NCBI RefSeq assembly: GCF_910592395.1
Contig: NC_088312.1
Location: 22,577,292-22,641,291, forward strand
Source: Lineus longissimus
Lineage: Eukaryota > Nemertea > Pilidiophora > Heteronemertea > Lineidae
Direction: 5' to 3'
Length of the DNA: 64,000 nt
The translations under genes were made by a program, and so were the position numbers. Under the pieces are notes generated by a model, which ran no database searches, had not been told where the DNA came from, and saw nothing but the letters and a program-made list of their open reading frames with translations. Below are positions 32,276 to 43,060 of the stretch, in pieces (position 1 is the first letter of the stretch; every line of letters begins with the position of its first letter).

Positions 32276-32635
32276 ATGTTGTCTGCTACCAGTTTATCTG
32301 AATCACAAACCAATGATCCCGAGAAGACTTCCGATATTACCTCAGCCCCAAAGGGACCAGCACAAGTTTCATCAACTCATAATTGCAGTTATTGTGGGAA
32401 GCAAAGCAGTACCAAGAGGGATTTGGCACGCCATATTCGTACCCACACGGGTGAAAAGCCATTCAAATGTTCCTACTGTGGCAAAGGCTTCAAACAGAAA
32501 CCACACGTAACTGTGCATGAGAGGATTCATACAGGAGAGAAGCCATATAAATGTCCTATTTGTGAAAGGAGGTTTCTTGACTCTTCTGCCTTGAGAAGGC
32601 ACATGGTCACTCACTTGAGATCACACTGTCATTGA
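32276..32635 (+). CDS. T17: alternative terminal exon, 3 C2H2 fingers
   Basis: Opens with ATG TTG TCT in phase 0; 119 residues to TGA. A Ser/Thr-rich 35-residue lead precedes the fingers. Helices: TKRDLAR, QKPHVTV, DSSALRR; linkers HTGEKPF and HTGEKPY. In finger 1 Ser replaces the core Phe (CGKQSSTK). AATAAA at 32654, 18 bases after the stop, indicates a very short 3' UTR. A decayed finger follows at 32757. Confidence 0.88.
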   Translation: MLSATSLSESQTNDPEKTSDITSAPKGPAQVSSTHNCSYCGKQSSTKRDLARHIRTHTGEKPFKCSYCGKGFKQKPHVTVHERIHTGEKPYKCPICERRFLDSSALRRHMVTHLRSHCH

Positions 32636-32756
32636 CTTGAACATCAGGAGATGAATAAATTCATTTGACTATTTCAGTATTATCTTAATGTTCTGTGTGT
32701 ACCTAAACAACTTGAGGCCTATCGAGTAATTTAGAAAGGCATTCATGTATTCTAAT

Positions 32757-32868
32757 CCACACAGGTGAAAATCATTCCAGTATTCATTTTGTGGAAAGGC
32801 ATTGAGTCAGAAACATATGCATGAAAACATCCACACCAGAGAGAGACCATTTGAATCTGACTCTGTCA
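32757..32868 (+). pseudogene. Relic finger between T17 and T18
   Basis: CCACACAGGTGAAAA (linker), then after a 1-bp frameshift FQYSFCGKALSQK, a short deletion, then HMHENIHTRERPFES. The first zinc Cys is Tyr, and spacing to the His pair is shortened. It resembles finger 2 and linker of T17-T19, so it is a decayed duplicate of that group. Confidence 0.75.
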
Positions 32869-33194
32869 AACCATAAAGTTTAAAGTTCCTAATTCTTAAC
32901 TGCATGGTTTCTTTGTGCCAGCTTTCCCTTCGTTGTCTTGTATGTTGTACACACACACTTGAACACCTACAGAGACATAGCAGTTTCACAACCTTCAGGT
33001 TCTGGGTCTGCATTGTCTCATGTTCCAAATACACACACCAGCTTGCATGTTGTGATGCCCAACATTACATGTGAATATATGTCCTCTTTTGTGTGATCGT
33101 TGGTCCGTATCTGTCAATTGTATTTGTTGAGGAGCTGTTTCACAATCATGCTCTTTCAATAACGTATCCTTTTTGTTCCATTTTCTAATTCCAG
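32869..33194 (+). other. Intron before T18
   Basis: No further feature; ends CCATTTTCTAATTCCAG. Confidence 0.5.
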
Positions 33195-33503
33195 ATGATA
33201 ATCCCCTTTACACATTCGGATGAATACGGCATCCGTCGCTCCCTTTACAAGTGTACCAAGTGCGGAAAGATATGTAACGACAAAACACGATTGGCCGAAC
33301 ACGTCCGGACACACACTGGTGAAAAGCCGTACAAGTGTTCGTATTGTGAGAAAGCGTTCGTTCAGAAAGGGACGCTAAAAACTCATGAACGTATTCACAC
33401 AGGAGAGAAACCCTACACATGTCTCATCTGTGGAAAGGCTTTCTCCGATAGTTCGTACTTTCGCCGTCATCAACTTGGTCATATGTCAGATGGAAATAAA
33501 TAG
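33195..33503 (+). CDS. T18: alternative terminal exon, 3 C2H2 fingers
   Basis: Opens ATG ATA ATC in phase 0; 102 residues to TAG. Helices: DKTRLAE, QKGTLKT, DSSYFRR; both linkers HTGEKPY. Finger 1 has Cys in place of the core Phe (CGKICNDK). The end GGA AAT AAA TAG contains AATAAA overlapping the stop. Very close to T19 in every finger and in the acceptor, a recent duplicate. Confidence 0.9.
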   Translation: MIIPFTHSDEYGIRRSLYKCTKCGKICNDKTRLAEHVRTHTGEKPYKCSYCEKAFVQKGTLKTHERIHTGEKPYTCLICGKAFSDSSYFRRHQLGHMSDGNK

Positions 33504-33977
33504 GAGTATGGATATTTCAGTTCATAATACATGTAGGCAGTACTTTGATATCGTACTGTAGTGCTTTATAGAGCTCCAAACTGATGTAGTACTGTGGTGC
33601 TTTTAGAGCTCCAGACCTTGGTCAGTCACCAAAATCTATGTTTTGACCATGATTTTTGACCAGAATATGTCAAAAAGTGACGAAATAGTATATCGCACCT
33701 TTAAAGACATGGTACAAATACCGTTCTGTAGACAGATCTAGATATTCATGTACTATTAACACCAAGGTCCAGCGAATTTGCTTGTATAAGAACTGAAAAT
33801 GCAGCATTTTGTATCAAATTTGCATAGTTCTTCAATTCTATTCACATGTAGGCCAGCTATTTCACATTGTTTCTACCAGAGTGTTTAATTTTCCAGGTTC
33901 CCTCTCCTGTAGAAGTCTTCCTATTCAATCATATTGTCACATCTAGGTCTCATGGTTCTTCCATTTTCTAATTGCAG
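33504..33977 (+). other. Intron between T18 and T19
   Basis: 470 bp; a short duplicated phrase (GTACTGTAGTGCTTTATAG / GTACTGTGGTGCTTTTAG) near 33555 and 33590. Ends CCATTTTCTAATTGCAG. Confidence 0.5.
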
Positions 33978-34280
33978 CGATTTCCCCCATCAGATGTATT
34001 GAGTCATTTGAGAGGATATCGTCACAAATGTCATTTCTGTGGACGACTTTTTGCTGACAATACGAGATTGACCCACCACGTCCGTACCCATACTGGTGAA
34101 AGACCATTCAAGTGTTCGTTCTGTGGGAAAAGTTTTATTCAGAAAGGGGCACTGAAAACTCATGAGAGGATTCACACAGGAGAAAAACCATTTCAATGTC
34201 AAATTTGTGGGAAGGAATTTTCTGATGGTTCATACTTCAGAAAACACAAACTTTTTCATTTGGCGGACGGTGAACGATAG
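33978..34280 (+). CDS. T19: alternative terminal exon, 3 C2H2 fingers
   Basis: Phase 0 start RFPPSDVLSHLRG; 100 residues to TAG. Helices: DNTRLTH, QKGALKT, DGSYFRK; linkers HTGERPF and HTGEKPF. Paralogue of T18 with changes at contact positions mainly in fingers 1 and 3 (helix positions 1 and 6), so the two probably prefer related but not identical sites. Confidence 0.9.
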   Translation, partial: RFPPSDVLSHLRGYRHKCHFCGRLFADNTRLTHHVRTHTGERPFKCSFCGKSFIQKGALKTHERIHTGEKPFQCQICGKEFSDGSYFRKHKLFHLADGER

Positions 34281-34652
34281 TGGATCCAATTATTTCGAAT
34301 GCTTATGGCTCATTGGCTTTTCAAATTCATAGCGCTGTTGCTTTTGCTTTCAAATCCTTCACTTTCTCAGATGAAGATTGGGATTTCAGGATTACAAATA
34401 GCTTTCAGGATATAGCCGCCAGTTGGTGAATGGTAGTGAATTCATAAAGTTTCAAATTGTGTCACATATTTATAGGGTTCATTTGCTTTCCAACATCATA
34501 TACGCACTATCGCATTTTACTTTAAATTCTTCAAGTTCTTAGATAAAGATTTAAATTTCAGGATTTCAGGTAGGGTTAAGGTTTTTTTCTGAATAATCCC
34601 TGTCTTTCGTTTCCATTCTTTGGTCTCATGGTTATTCTGCCTCTACTTCCAG
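34281..34652 (+). other. Intron between T19 and T20
   Basis: 372 bp; the phrase ATTTCAGGATT occurs twice (about 34383 and 34556) with similar surroundings, a degenerate local duplication. Ends CTGCCTCTACTTCCAG. Confidence 0.45.
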
Positions 34653-34946
34653 ATGATGTACTCATCATATTCTGCTGGTCAGTTGGGAGATCCTCGGCCC
34701 GTTTGTGATTTCTGCGGCCGGCACTTCAGGGATAAATCAAGACTAAGAGAGCACATCAGGGTCCACACCGGTGAAAAGCCATTTGGGTGCAAAGTCTGCG
34801 GTAAAGCTTTTCGTCTGAAAGAGCAGCTAAAAGCGCATGAAAGGATTCACACAGGAGAGAAACCATACGCTTGTCACATTTGTGGGAAAGCATTTGCTGA
34901 TCTATCTTCCTGTCGGAAGCATAAACTTGGTCATCAGATGCAATGA
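34653..34946 (+). CDS. T20: alternative terminal exon, 3 C2H2 fingers
   Basis: Opens ATG ATG TAC in phase 0; 97 residues to TGA. Helices: DKSRLRE, LKEQLKA, DLSSCRK; linkers HTGEKPF and HTGEKPY. Third member of the T18-T20 cluster, more diverged in finger 2. AATAAA at 35355 may end this transcript. Confidence 0.9.
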   Translation: MMYSSYSAGQLGDPRPVCDFCGRHFRDKSRLREHIRVHTGEKPFGCKVCGKAFRLKEQLKAHERIHTGEKPYACHICGKAFADLSSCRKHKLGHQMQ

Positions 34947-35434
34947 GTACATTCAAGCCTAAACGGGTTTCTTTCCCTACCTCCCAAGAATTCTGGACAT
35001 GATGGGCTGTCCGCATCTCGCTAGGCAGTGCTGGCTGTCACTATATTCAACTTTTGTCTTACTGGAGAATTTAGTTCTATTTTGGTCTGACAGTGGCCTT
35101 TTGGTGATTTGGTGATCAAGTTTTGAACTGAATCAAATTCTGCGATTATAAATATTTGCATGGCTTTTACTGCATATTTTGCATTTACAGGTGATTGTGG
35201 AAATATATGACAACAAAACAGAAAAAAATCTTATTGAAAATATTGTTACACGGTTGTCCAAACACTAAATTGAAAGTACGGAAAAGTTCTAATTTCTCAA
35301 AACTGCAAAATAAAATGACCAATACTTCTTGGTTTACAGTGTATTGGTTGATTCAATAAACAATTTCACGTCACTTCACTTTGTAATCTGACCGGTATTT
35401 CCCTTATAAATCCATTATCCACCCTCCTCAAGTC

Positions 35435-35617
35435 AATAAGGGAGTGATCAGACCCCTAACCAGGAGAGCCTTCAACATCTGTGCACCCAAACATCTGGAA
35501 TCAGAATGGCACTACACTCAACAGTCTTTCACAACCAACAATGGATACCCTACAGATGTTGTCGAGAAAACCATCAGATGCACCATCGATAACCATATGA
35601 GACAGGACAGGCCGTAG
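35435..35617 (+). mobile_element. Dead retroelement fragment, possibly Penelope-like
   Basis: The frame reads NKGVIRPLTRRAFNIC, then a run ending NNGYPTDVVEKTIRC, then a stop at 35615. The GVI..L..RA..IC ... NGYP order is typical of the region after the RT core in Penelope-like and related elements. Family assignment is tentative; the fragment is about 60 residues. Confidence 0.45.
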
Positions 35618-35811
35618 AAATCACCTGCATATAGATCATCACCCACTCCCTTATATAGTGCTTCACACAAAATCTAAAGACTAACATGCAGTTAGAAGAA
35701 GACTATAAGAGAAAACTAACTTAGGCTTTTCAGATCAAGAGACACCAGCCATCTCTGAACAGACGAGGGCCTTTTCATACCAACAGCTTACAATTATATA
35801 ATAAACTGTTA

Positions 35812-35976
35812 GGGCCAAATTCATAAAGGGCGTTTAGCTTAAAACAGCGATTAACTACTGAATAGACAGATTCAGGTCCTTCATGTAAATCTTCGCAGAA
35901 TATGAATAGGCCTCGAAACTGATTAGAGAGAAGTTACACGCGTCTAACCCTTAAACGCCCTTTACGAATTTGGCCC
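35812..35976. mobile_element. Harbinger-type MITE with TTA target duplication
   Basis: Terminal inverted repeats GGGCCAAATTCATAAAGGGC and, at the right, the complementary GCCCTTTACGAATTTGGCCC (one mismatch), flanked by TTA at 35809-35811 and 35977-35979. Length 165 bp. TTA duplication and GGGCC ends fit PIF/Harbinger. Confidence 0.85.
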
Positions 35977-36372
35977 TTAGTGTATTTAGTAGTTCTCTGT
36001 GTGTCAGTTGCTAATCCCTTCTATGTGTGACATAACACACTTTACATGTTCTTGAGACTATGGATCATTCAGACACTTGACAAGGCACAGTGAAGACTGT
36101 TGGAAACATCTTGTACAAGGACTATTAGAAAGTGATCCAAACCCTTCTAAAAATGACATTCAAGGATAGTGTTGACAGAAAATAATTAATATCTAAGAGT
36201 ATTTGCATATGAAAATCATTCAACTTATTTGACTCTTCAGCATATCAAATAAACATTTAATAACCAAATACATTTTCAGATTTCTGTGTTTGTGTAGGTG
36301 TGTGTGTCAGCTATTAACTTTGTAACTATGTATTTTGTAAGACTTTAAAATGTTTTCATTTTCTATTTTCAG

Positions 36373-36672
36373 TTTGTCTATGATAGTCTATACCTTGAAC
36401 CAAACTTCCGAAACTTCCGAAGTCATAAATGTGCCATGTGTCGGCAGCCATTTGCAACAACAGCGTTGCTCAAGACCCACCTGCGTACTCATGGCGGGGA
36501 AATGCCTTTCGCTTGTAAATTCTGCGGGAAAGGTTTTGCTAAAAAGTGGAATATGACGATACATGAGCGGATACATACTCATGAAAAGCCATTTGAGTGT
36601 CATATCTGTGGCAAGAGGTTTAACCATGTGTCGCATAAGAAGACACATTTATTGACGCACATGAATAAATAG
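36373..36672 (+). CDS. T21: last recognised terminal exon, 3 C2H2 fingers
   Basis: Phase 0 start FVYDSLYLEPNFRN; 99 residues to TAG. No ATG precedes finger 1 in the exon, so splicing is required. Helices: TTALLKT, KKWNMTI, HVSHKKT; linkers HGGEMPF and HTHEKPF are off-consensus. The end ATG AAT AAA TAG again overlaps AATAAA with the stop; a further AATAAA is at 37529. Confidence 0.88.
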   Translation, partial: FVYDSLYLEPNFRNFRSHKCAMCRQPFATTALLKTHLRTHGGEMPFACKFCGKGFAKKWNMTIHERIHTHEKPFECHICGKRFNHVSHKKTHLLTHMNK

Positions 36673-37790
36673 AAGGTTTTGTTGCAAACACTGATGTTGA
36701 TTTTTGGCATATCTAGTGAAAAGAATGCGTCTCAGCTTCAAGGGGAACTTGCTGGGACAGCGGGGCCTAGCGTAGTTGATCTCCTTGGTTGTGTTGTTGG
36801 CTCTCTTGGGGCAGAACACCAAATATGCATGAAAAATCACATTTTTCAGACCGGTCGTGGGGGGGGATTATAAAATTTCTTCTGGTGTTTCCAATCAAAA
36901 AAGTTTTTTTTCCCCAATTTCATTTTCGTGAATCAATCTTCAAAGATAAAATAACTGCAAAAACATTTTGGCAGTTACAGTCATGTATGCGTATTGCCAG
37001 ATCAAAAACAATTGTACATGTAAACTGTTGTAAATTATAGATTTTGTAATCTGAAAAGTTAGATTAAAAAGGCCTTTAATGTTTTAATTGATGTTATATT
37101 GTTGCTGTTTGTATTGTAAACAAATTGTTGTGTTTAATTGTTTATGTTGTTAAATGTTTAAAGGGATAGTAGAGGCAGGACCCATGTGGGCCAGATAAAG
37201 TTGCATGAATTCATCCATAGGGGTCTCTACTGTCTAGCAATGCATCTTCATTATTCTAGGATGTACCAGGACTATTATTATCACAAAGTTACGCTGGACC
37301 CTCCAGCTTCTGTTATAAGGCCTGGGTGCTGCCTATAGGCTCCCTGTAATACAGTATGTAGCATATTATGTTCAGCGCTGAAGGTACGTTACACTACAGT
37401 CATTCACCATGTATACATTAGGTTTTATCAGAGACTATGTGACATATCTACTGCAAATATCATAGAGAAAAAAGTATTAAAAAGCTTGTAAATGTTCACT
37501 CAGTATATTTTGTAAAATAATTGAACAAAAATAAAATTAGCTTTCAAAGAAGAGATGTTTGTGTTTCAATTTTGTGTGTCTTCATGTAGTGGTTGCTTCC
37601 TGGTAGATGGAGCCATTGTGACCCCTGATTTAAGTCGTCTTGTTATGGCATTCGGGTTGTGCCTTTGTCTTCATCAAACCAATTCAGGATGAATGGAAAT
37701 GCATGACAAGTCATCATTCACTGTAATGTTGCCAAGAGAGTCTCGTCTGTGATGCTTGATTACATTTCCATTCATTCCAAATTGGTCTCA
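36673..37790 (+). other. 3' UTR of T21 and downstream flank
   Basis: AT-rich, with AATAAA at 37529. No gene recognised. A C-rich/G-rich phrase at 36856 and a possible dispersed repeat near 37160-37380 are noted without identification. Confidence 0.4.
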
Positions 37791-38160
37791 TGAGGACAAA
37801 GGCACAACCAGCATCCCAGGGTAAGACAACTTAAAGCAGGAGGTCTTTAACTGACCAATGGTGTGCATTGATGAGGACAAAGGCACAACCAGCATCCCAG
37901 GGTAAGACAACTTAAAGCAGGAGGTCTTTAACTGACCAATGGTGTGCATTGATGAGGACAAAGGCACAACCAGCATCCCAGGATAAGACAACATAAAGCA
38001 GGAGGTCTTTAACACACCAATGGTGTGCATTGATGATGACAAATGCACAACCTGAATGCTAGGATAAGATGACTTAAACCAAAAGATCTTCAACTGATCT
38101 ATGGAGTGCATTGATGAAGACACAACCAGCAGGCCAGGATAAGACGACTATAACCAGGAG
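37791..38160 (+). repeat. 81-bp tandem repeat, about 4.6 units
   Basis: Unit TGAGGACAAAGGCACAACCA...TGGTGTGCATTGA. Units 1-3 are nearly identical, later ones diverge, giving a directional age gradient. A 27-residue-period minus-strand frame passes through it. Confidence 0.88.
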
Positions 38161-38162
38161 GT

Positions 38163-39330
38163 CTAACTGACATTGACTTGCCTTATAAACCACAGGAGAT
38201 GTTGAGGCATGTTTTGTCTTGAAACAACAACTCCAGAAAGAACCACTGACCAGACTGAAGCACCAGAGCTTTCACCATATCACCGTGGACCTACAAAGTC
38301 ACCACGAGGACATACTTGGAAAGGACCAGGAGATGAGTGAGGATATCAATGTGGATCGCTGAGAGAAGACTACCCGAGTTCAGAACAACAATGTCAGGGA
38401 TAGTCTCAAAGGGAAGCCAACCAATTGAAGTCCTGAAGGCTCTGTGACTCTCGAGATGATCGATGCTCAGTTCCATGCATGGACCCATGTCTACACTGAC
38501 GGATCCTCACAGAATGCTGTCAGGAATGGAGGAAGTAGTGTTTTGTCAAACACCCTGACAGAGAATCGCACTCCATCGCATTCTGTGCCAGCAAACTTTG
38601 TTCCAACTACAGAGCTGAACTACAGCAACTCACCACCGCTGCTGACTACCTTGCCAGGAACTGTGCCAAGTGTGGAGACAACATCATCCTAATGACTGAC
38701 TCACTGTCAGCCCTCCAAGCTCTCCAGAGCGGGAAAGCCTAGACACTGACTGACAGCCTACTAGACAGGCTAGATCCCCTTCTCTCCAAGAAGAGAATTG
38801 TCATCCAGTGGATCCCAGCCCTTACAGGAGTGCATGGAAATGAGCAAGCTGACCACCTAGCCAAGGAAGGCAGCATGCTCCCACAGTTCCAACACAGGAT
38901 CTCATATGCGGATTCCAAGACCCTCCAAAAGGCCAGCTACAATGCGAGCTGGAGCAGGCAGACTGGCGGTTACAGAACAGCACAGGACAAAATCCACAAG
39001 CTAGATCGGAGGAGCAAGGTGATTATATACCGGCTTCGGACAGGACACTGCAGGCTTAATAAACACCTGAAGCAACTAGGAATCCGAGAAACGGCCAACT
39101 GCGGGTGCGGCAACGGAGAACAGACCCCAGAGCACATCCTAAACACCTGCCCACTTCTAGAGCCGGCACGCGGGAAGTTCTGGCCCGACGAGACAACACC
39201 TCCAGATGAAGCTGTGGGGAAATGCTGATGACCTGACGCGAGCTTCCCGTTTTGTCGATGCATCCACACCACAGATCTGATATATGCATGATCAACCAAA
39301 CGCTGAAGAAGAAAGGAGAAGAAGAAGTAT
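38163..39330 (+). mobile_element. Decayed LINE 3' end with RNase H domain
   Basis: Reads HVYTDGSSQNAVRNGG (RNase H first strand), then after a frameshift MTDSLSALQALQSGK, a stop at 38739, WIPALTGVHGNEQADHLAKE (RNase H last motif), then a CGCGNGEQTPEHILNTCPLL zinc-knuckle-like tail. Domain order fits I/Jockey-type non-LTR elements with an RNase H. Multiple frameshifts and stops make it inactive. A GAAGAAGAAAGGAGAAG tract follows. Confidence 0.85.
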
Positions 39331-39524
39331 TGTAACATTCAGGAGGAGGAGGAGGTGATCTGTCTTGGCAACAAGTATTAAATACAGCCATACTGAGTCT
39401 TTTCTACCATGTATTATGACGACCTCTTCTGTCGCACTGAGGCGTTAGTTGAGACAAAATGCCCTGATCAAGACTGTTTGTTCAGTCTCGTTTCCTCAAA
39501 TCCACACCTGTCATTTTCCAACAT

Positions 39525-40140
39525 CCAGCAGTGACAGTATCTCCCACTGCAGACATGGCTGTGACTGCATTTGTCATTTACCGAGACATGGTTGTGACAG
39601 TCGGTCGTGTCTCCATTTGCTTACGGATGGTTGTGTCTCAATTTGCTTACAGAGGGTGTAGCCATCCCAAGAGCTCTACTGCAAGACTTAGTTGTGACAG
39701 CATCTCCCATTGGCAGGACATAGTTGTGACAGCATCTCCCATTGGCAGGACATAGTTGTGACAACATCTCCCATTGGCAGGACATAGTTGTGACAGCATC
39801 TCCCATTGGCAGGACATAGTTGTGACAGCATCTCCCATTGGCAGGACATAGTTGTGACAGCATCTCCCATTGGCAGGACATAGTTGTGACAGCATCTCCC
39901 ATTGGCAGGACATAGTTGTGACATCATCTCCCATTGGCAGGACATAGTTGTGACAGCATCTCCCATTGGCAGGACATAGTTGTGACATCATCTCCCATTT
40001 ACCAAGACATGGTTGTGACAGTCAGTCGTGTCTCCATTTGCTTACGGATGGTTGTGATTGTAGCAAACCCAAGAGCTCTGCTGCAAAACAAAGTCGTGAA
40101 AGCGTCTCCTATTAGCAAGACATGGTTGTGACAGTGTCAC
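39525..40140 (+). repeat. 32-bp tandem repeat, 9 core units with mirrored flanks
   Basis: Core unit AGTTGTGACAGCATCTCCCA + TTGGCAGGACAT. Both flanks contain the same diverged variant (ACATGGTTGTGACAGTC, then CGTGTCTCCATTTGCTTACG), implying that a larger block was duplicated and the centre expanded afterwards. Confidence 0.9.
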
Positions 40141-41739
40141 CCAGTGTTGAGGGAAGACGATCAGGTTGACGAAATGGACTGCATAGTCTGTACTATAGTG
40201 TCAATATGGTCAAGATTGACTTGGCTCAGACAGGTCTTGTAGTTGTCCAAGTGAATAGCCCTTCTTCCATGAGACTTGAGAGAAACACCAGCCTTTGTTT
40301 CAACAGATTAGTTTGTCCAGTGTCACTTGAATCTGGCGTTCCATTTTGTTGTTACGGAGGACTGGTAATGAGACCAACATCAGGCCTGGAGTCATCTTGA
40401 CCCTCAGTGTATTGACATCGCTCAGCTTCCAGACAATGACCAGGATAACAGTCTTGGCTATAGGGTCACAATCCTAGCTTATTCCATGGGAGAAGAGGGG
40501 TGACTGGGAATAGGTAACCCAATGAAACTTCTCACTGGCATTGTTCCGTCATGTACAGATTTGGTTCTGTGCAGTCTCGTCAGAAGGCATTGTAGTAGAA
40601 GTACACATTGTGACGGTGTGCAAGGGATAGTAGTCCTAGGGCTGATAGTCCGTGTAACAATAGCCCGCATTGCTAAATGTTTTGGTTAGGGTTAGCGCTA
40701 CAATAGATCATGCTGCTTAATTGGTCAAATACAATGCTACCGGACTATGACTCCAGGGGGACTATATCCGCTGTCACAACGGTACGAGTGCCAGACTGCC
40801 AGCTATCCGCATTTGATATGGTATTCTTTTGTTCTGCTAATGATGTAATTCTAATAAACTGAAGCTTGGGCTTGCATTAGGATGACTTCTAAAACTGTGT
40901 CACTATCATCTTTATTCATCTTGGTGACATGGAGATACTGGTCAGCCTGGACTGATTGTGACATCTTTGGAAATTCCGTCCTTGTGTCTGTGTCCGAATA
41001 TGTCGCTTGTCTTAGATGATGTCTTTAGTTCTTGGGACATCCTGTCACAGTTTCATTGTCCAGAACATTTTTTGATCTGGATGTGGCAGACTTTGTTCTC
41101 AATCTGGCCTGGACTGATTCGAACATCTCATTAAATCTTTCCCTTACCTCTGCATGTATGTTCAAATACATCGCTGTCCTTCGGGTATGGTGTGACATAG
41201 TTCACAGGTTGTTTTCCCAAAGATCATCTCATTTGGGACGGAACTGTCGTGGGTATGGTATGCATGTGACTTTGACGTTTAATTATGGCCTTAGTCTGGA
41301 CGAACAGGGACATTGGATGTCTTCTAAAGCTGTCTCAATGTGGCATAAAGTCAACCTTTATGGTCTTATTGTAACGTGGAGAGACTGTAAAACCAGGACT
41401 CATTGTGACATCTTTGGAAATCCCGTCCTTGTATCTACATGTATCTCCAGATGTGGCAATGGTTTTCGCCTATGAGTCTTGGAGACCTAATGCTGTCTGC
41501 AAAACAGTTCATGGAACAACTTACAGAGTTTCAATGTTGTTAGAAGTGTCTTTTATACGATCTGGATGTGACTTTGGCAAACTTGTCCTCAGTCGGGACT
41601 GATTGGAACATCGAATTAAATCATTCGGATGCATCTTTGTCCAAATGTGTCATTGTCCTTCCTGGATCTTGGATGACTGTTACAATATTAGGACCCTTCT
41701 GTCTCTGGTAGATCTACTGTCTCATTGTGTTCTTGAAGA
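40141..41739 (+). other. Spacer with degenerate long repeats
   Basis: Phrases such as TGTGACATCTTTGGAAAT and GGACTGATT.GAACATC recur at roughly 450-490 bp spacing (for example 40960/41405 and 41110/41597). No protein domain. Confidence 0.5.
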
Positions 41740-43060
41740 CGGGCCCAAGTAGCCTACTTGGCAACTCAAGTAGCCTACTTGGCAACTCAAGTAGCCTACT
41801 TGGCAACTCAAGCAGCCTACTTGAAGTGAACGATGTTCCCGAGGTATCTCATGTACCTGGGACGTCATCAGTACCCTTCTGCCTCTGGTAGAGCTTTCAA
41901 AGACAGGTCTTATATAAGTACCATTACTGACTCATAACCCAAGTAGCCTACTTGAAGTACATGATGTTCCCAAGGTAGCTCAGTCATGTACCCGGGACAG
42001 CGTTAGGACCCGCTTCTGGCAGAGCTTTGAAAATGTATTGAGGACTACTCTTCTGGTTACACCTCGTAGTGTTAAGACACCTATACTTACAAATAAGAAC
42101 TAAAACGTCTGAAGACAGATTGTGATATTGTCTCTACTATCACTTACAGCAGAACACTGGCCCATGTACCCTACTTTGAAACTCGGCCTACATGACGTAT
42201 AGATGCTCCCGAGGTAACTCATGTACCTGGGACATCATCAGGACCATTTCGCTTCTGAAAGAGCTCCCATATCACTCTGGTCTTGAAGACCCGCCAATGT
42301 ACCCATCTTGGCAACTCCAAGTAGCCAACTTGAATAAGCTGTTGTACCTGAGGTACCTCATGTACCTGGGACAGCATGGGGGCCTTCTGCCTCTGGTAGA
42401 GCTTGGAAGACAGGTCTGATATAAGTACCCTGACCTTTAGATGTAATGAATGACGAGCGGGTAAACAACGAGTAAACTTTATTGGAGGACTACTCTTCTG
42501 GTTACATCTGGTACAGTAAAGACACCTGTACTTACAAAACAAAACTAAAACGTCTGAAGACAGATTGTGATATTGTCTCTACTATCACTTACAACTGTCG
42601 TCTTGAAGACTTACCTTAGTGCCCATCTTGGCCTCTCAAATAGCCCTTGAATAAGCTGGTGTACTTGAGGTAGCTCATGTACCTGGGACAGCATCAGGAC
42701 CCTTCCGCCCACGCAAGGCTTTTATCTCACTATGATCTTGAAGACCAACTAAGTAAACCGCCTGGAAAGCCAAGCAGCCTACCTGAATTAACTCTTGTAC
42801 CAGAGCTAGCTTCGATCCGCTGTAGGGCGGAGTAGCGCCGGTCTATACGTGATCGGACCCTCATGCACCTTGGAGAACACCTGGACCCATCTGCCTCTGG
42901 TAGAGCTTCTATCTCATTGTGGTGTTGAAGAGAGATGCAATTCAGTAAACTACTTCAGAACTCAAGCAGCCTACTTGCAGAAGCTGACGCACCTATGTCT
43001 AAGACAACATTCGAAACATTACGTTCACAATATGGTGAATACAGCCTTAACGATGAAGAG
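41740..43060 (+). repeat. Composite tandem repeat with AAGTAGCCTACTT core
   Basis: A 21-bp unit AAGTAGCCTACTTGGCAACTC is repeated four times at 41752-41820. A larger block (GAGGTAGCTCATGTACCTGG..., CTTCTGCCTCTGGTAGAGCTT) recurs about six times. A 115-bp phrase (GGAGGACTACTCTTCTGGTT ... ) occurs at about 42040 and 42483. Copies are diverged; a few open frames are accidental. Confidence 0.75.

Larger units (their letters stand above)
34947..36372 (+). other. Intron between T20 and T21
   Basis: 1.4 kb holding a poly(A) hexamer (35355), a dead reverse-transcriptase fragment (35435-35617) and a Harbinger-type MITE (35812-35976). Ends TTTTCATTTTCTATTTTCAG. Confidence 0.6.

Noticed and set aside
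31365-34946. T16, T17, T18 and T20 as independent intronless genes because they open with ATG
   Set aside because: ATG falls exactly after a strong acceptor in the same phase as exons that lack ATG (T13, T19, T21); no promoters seen.
39690-39990. CRISPR-like array
   Set aside because: Units are contiguous without unique spacers; the same applies to the 34-, 47-, 48- and 54-bp arrays. The genome is animal.
41032-41475. 147-codon plus-strand frame
   Set aside because: Lies in diverged tandem repeats; no domain, no splice support.
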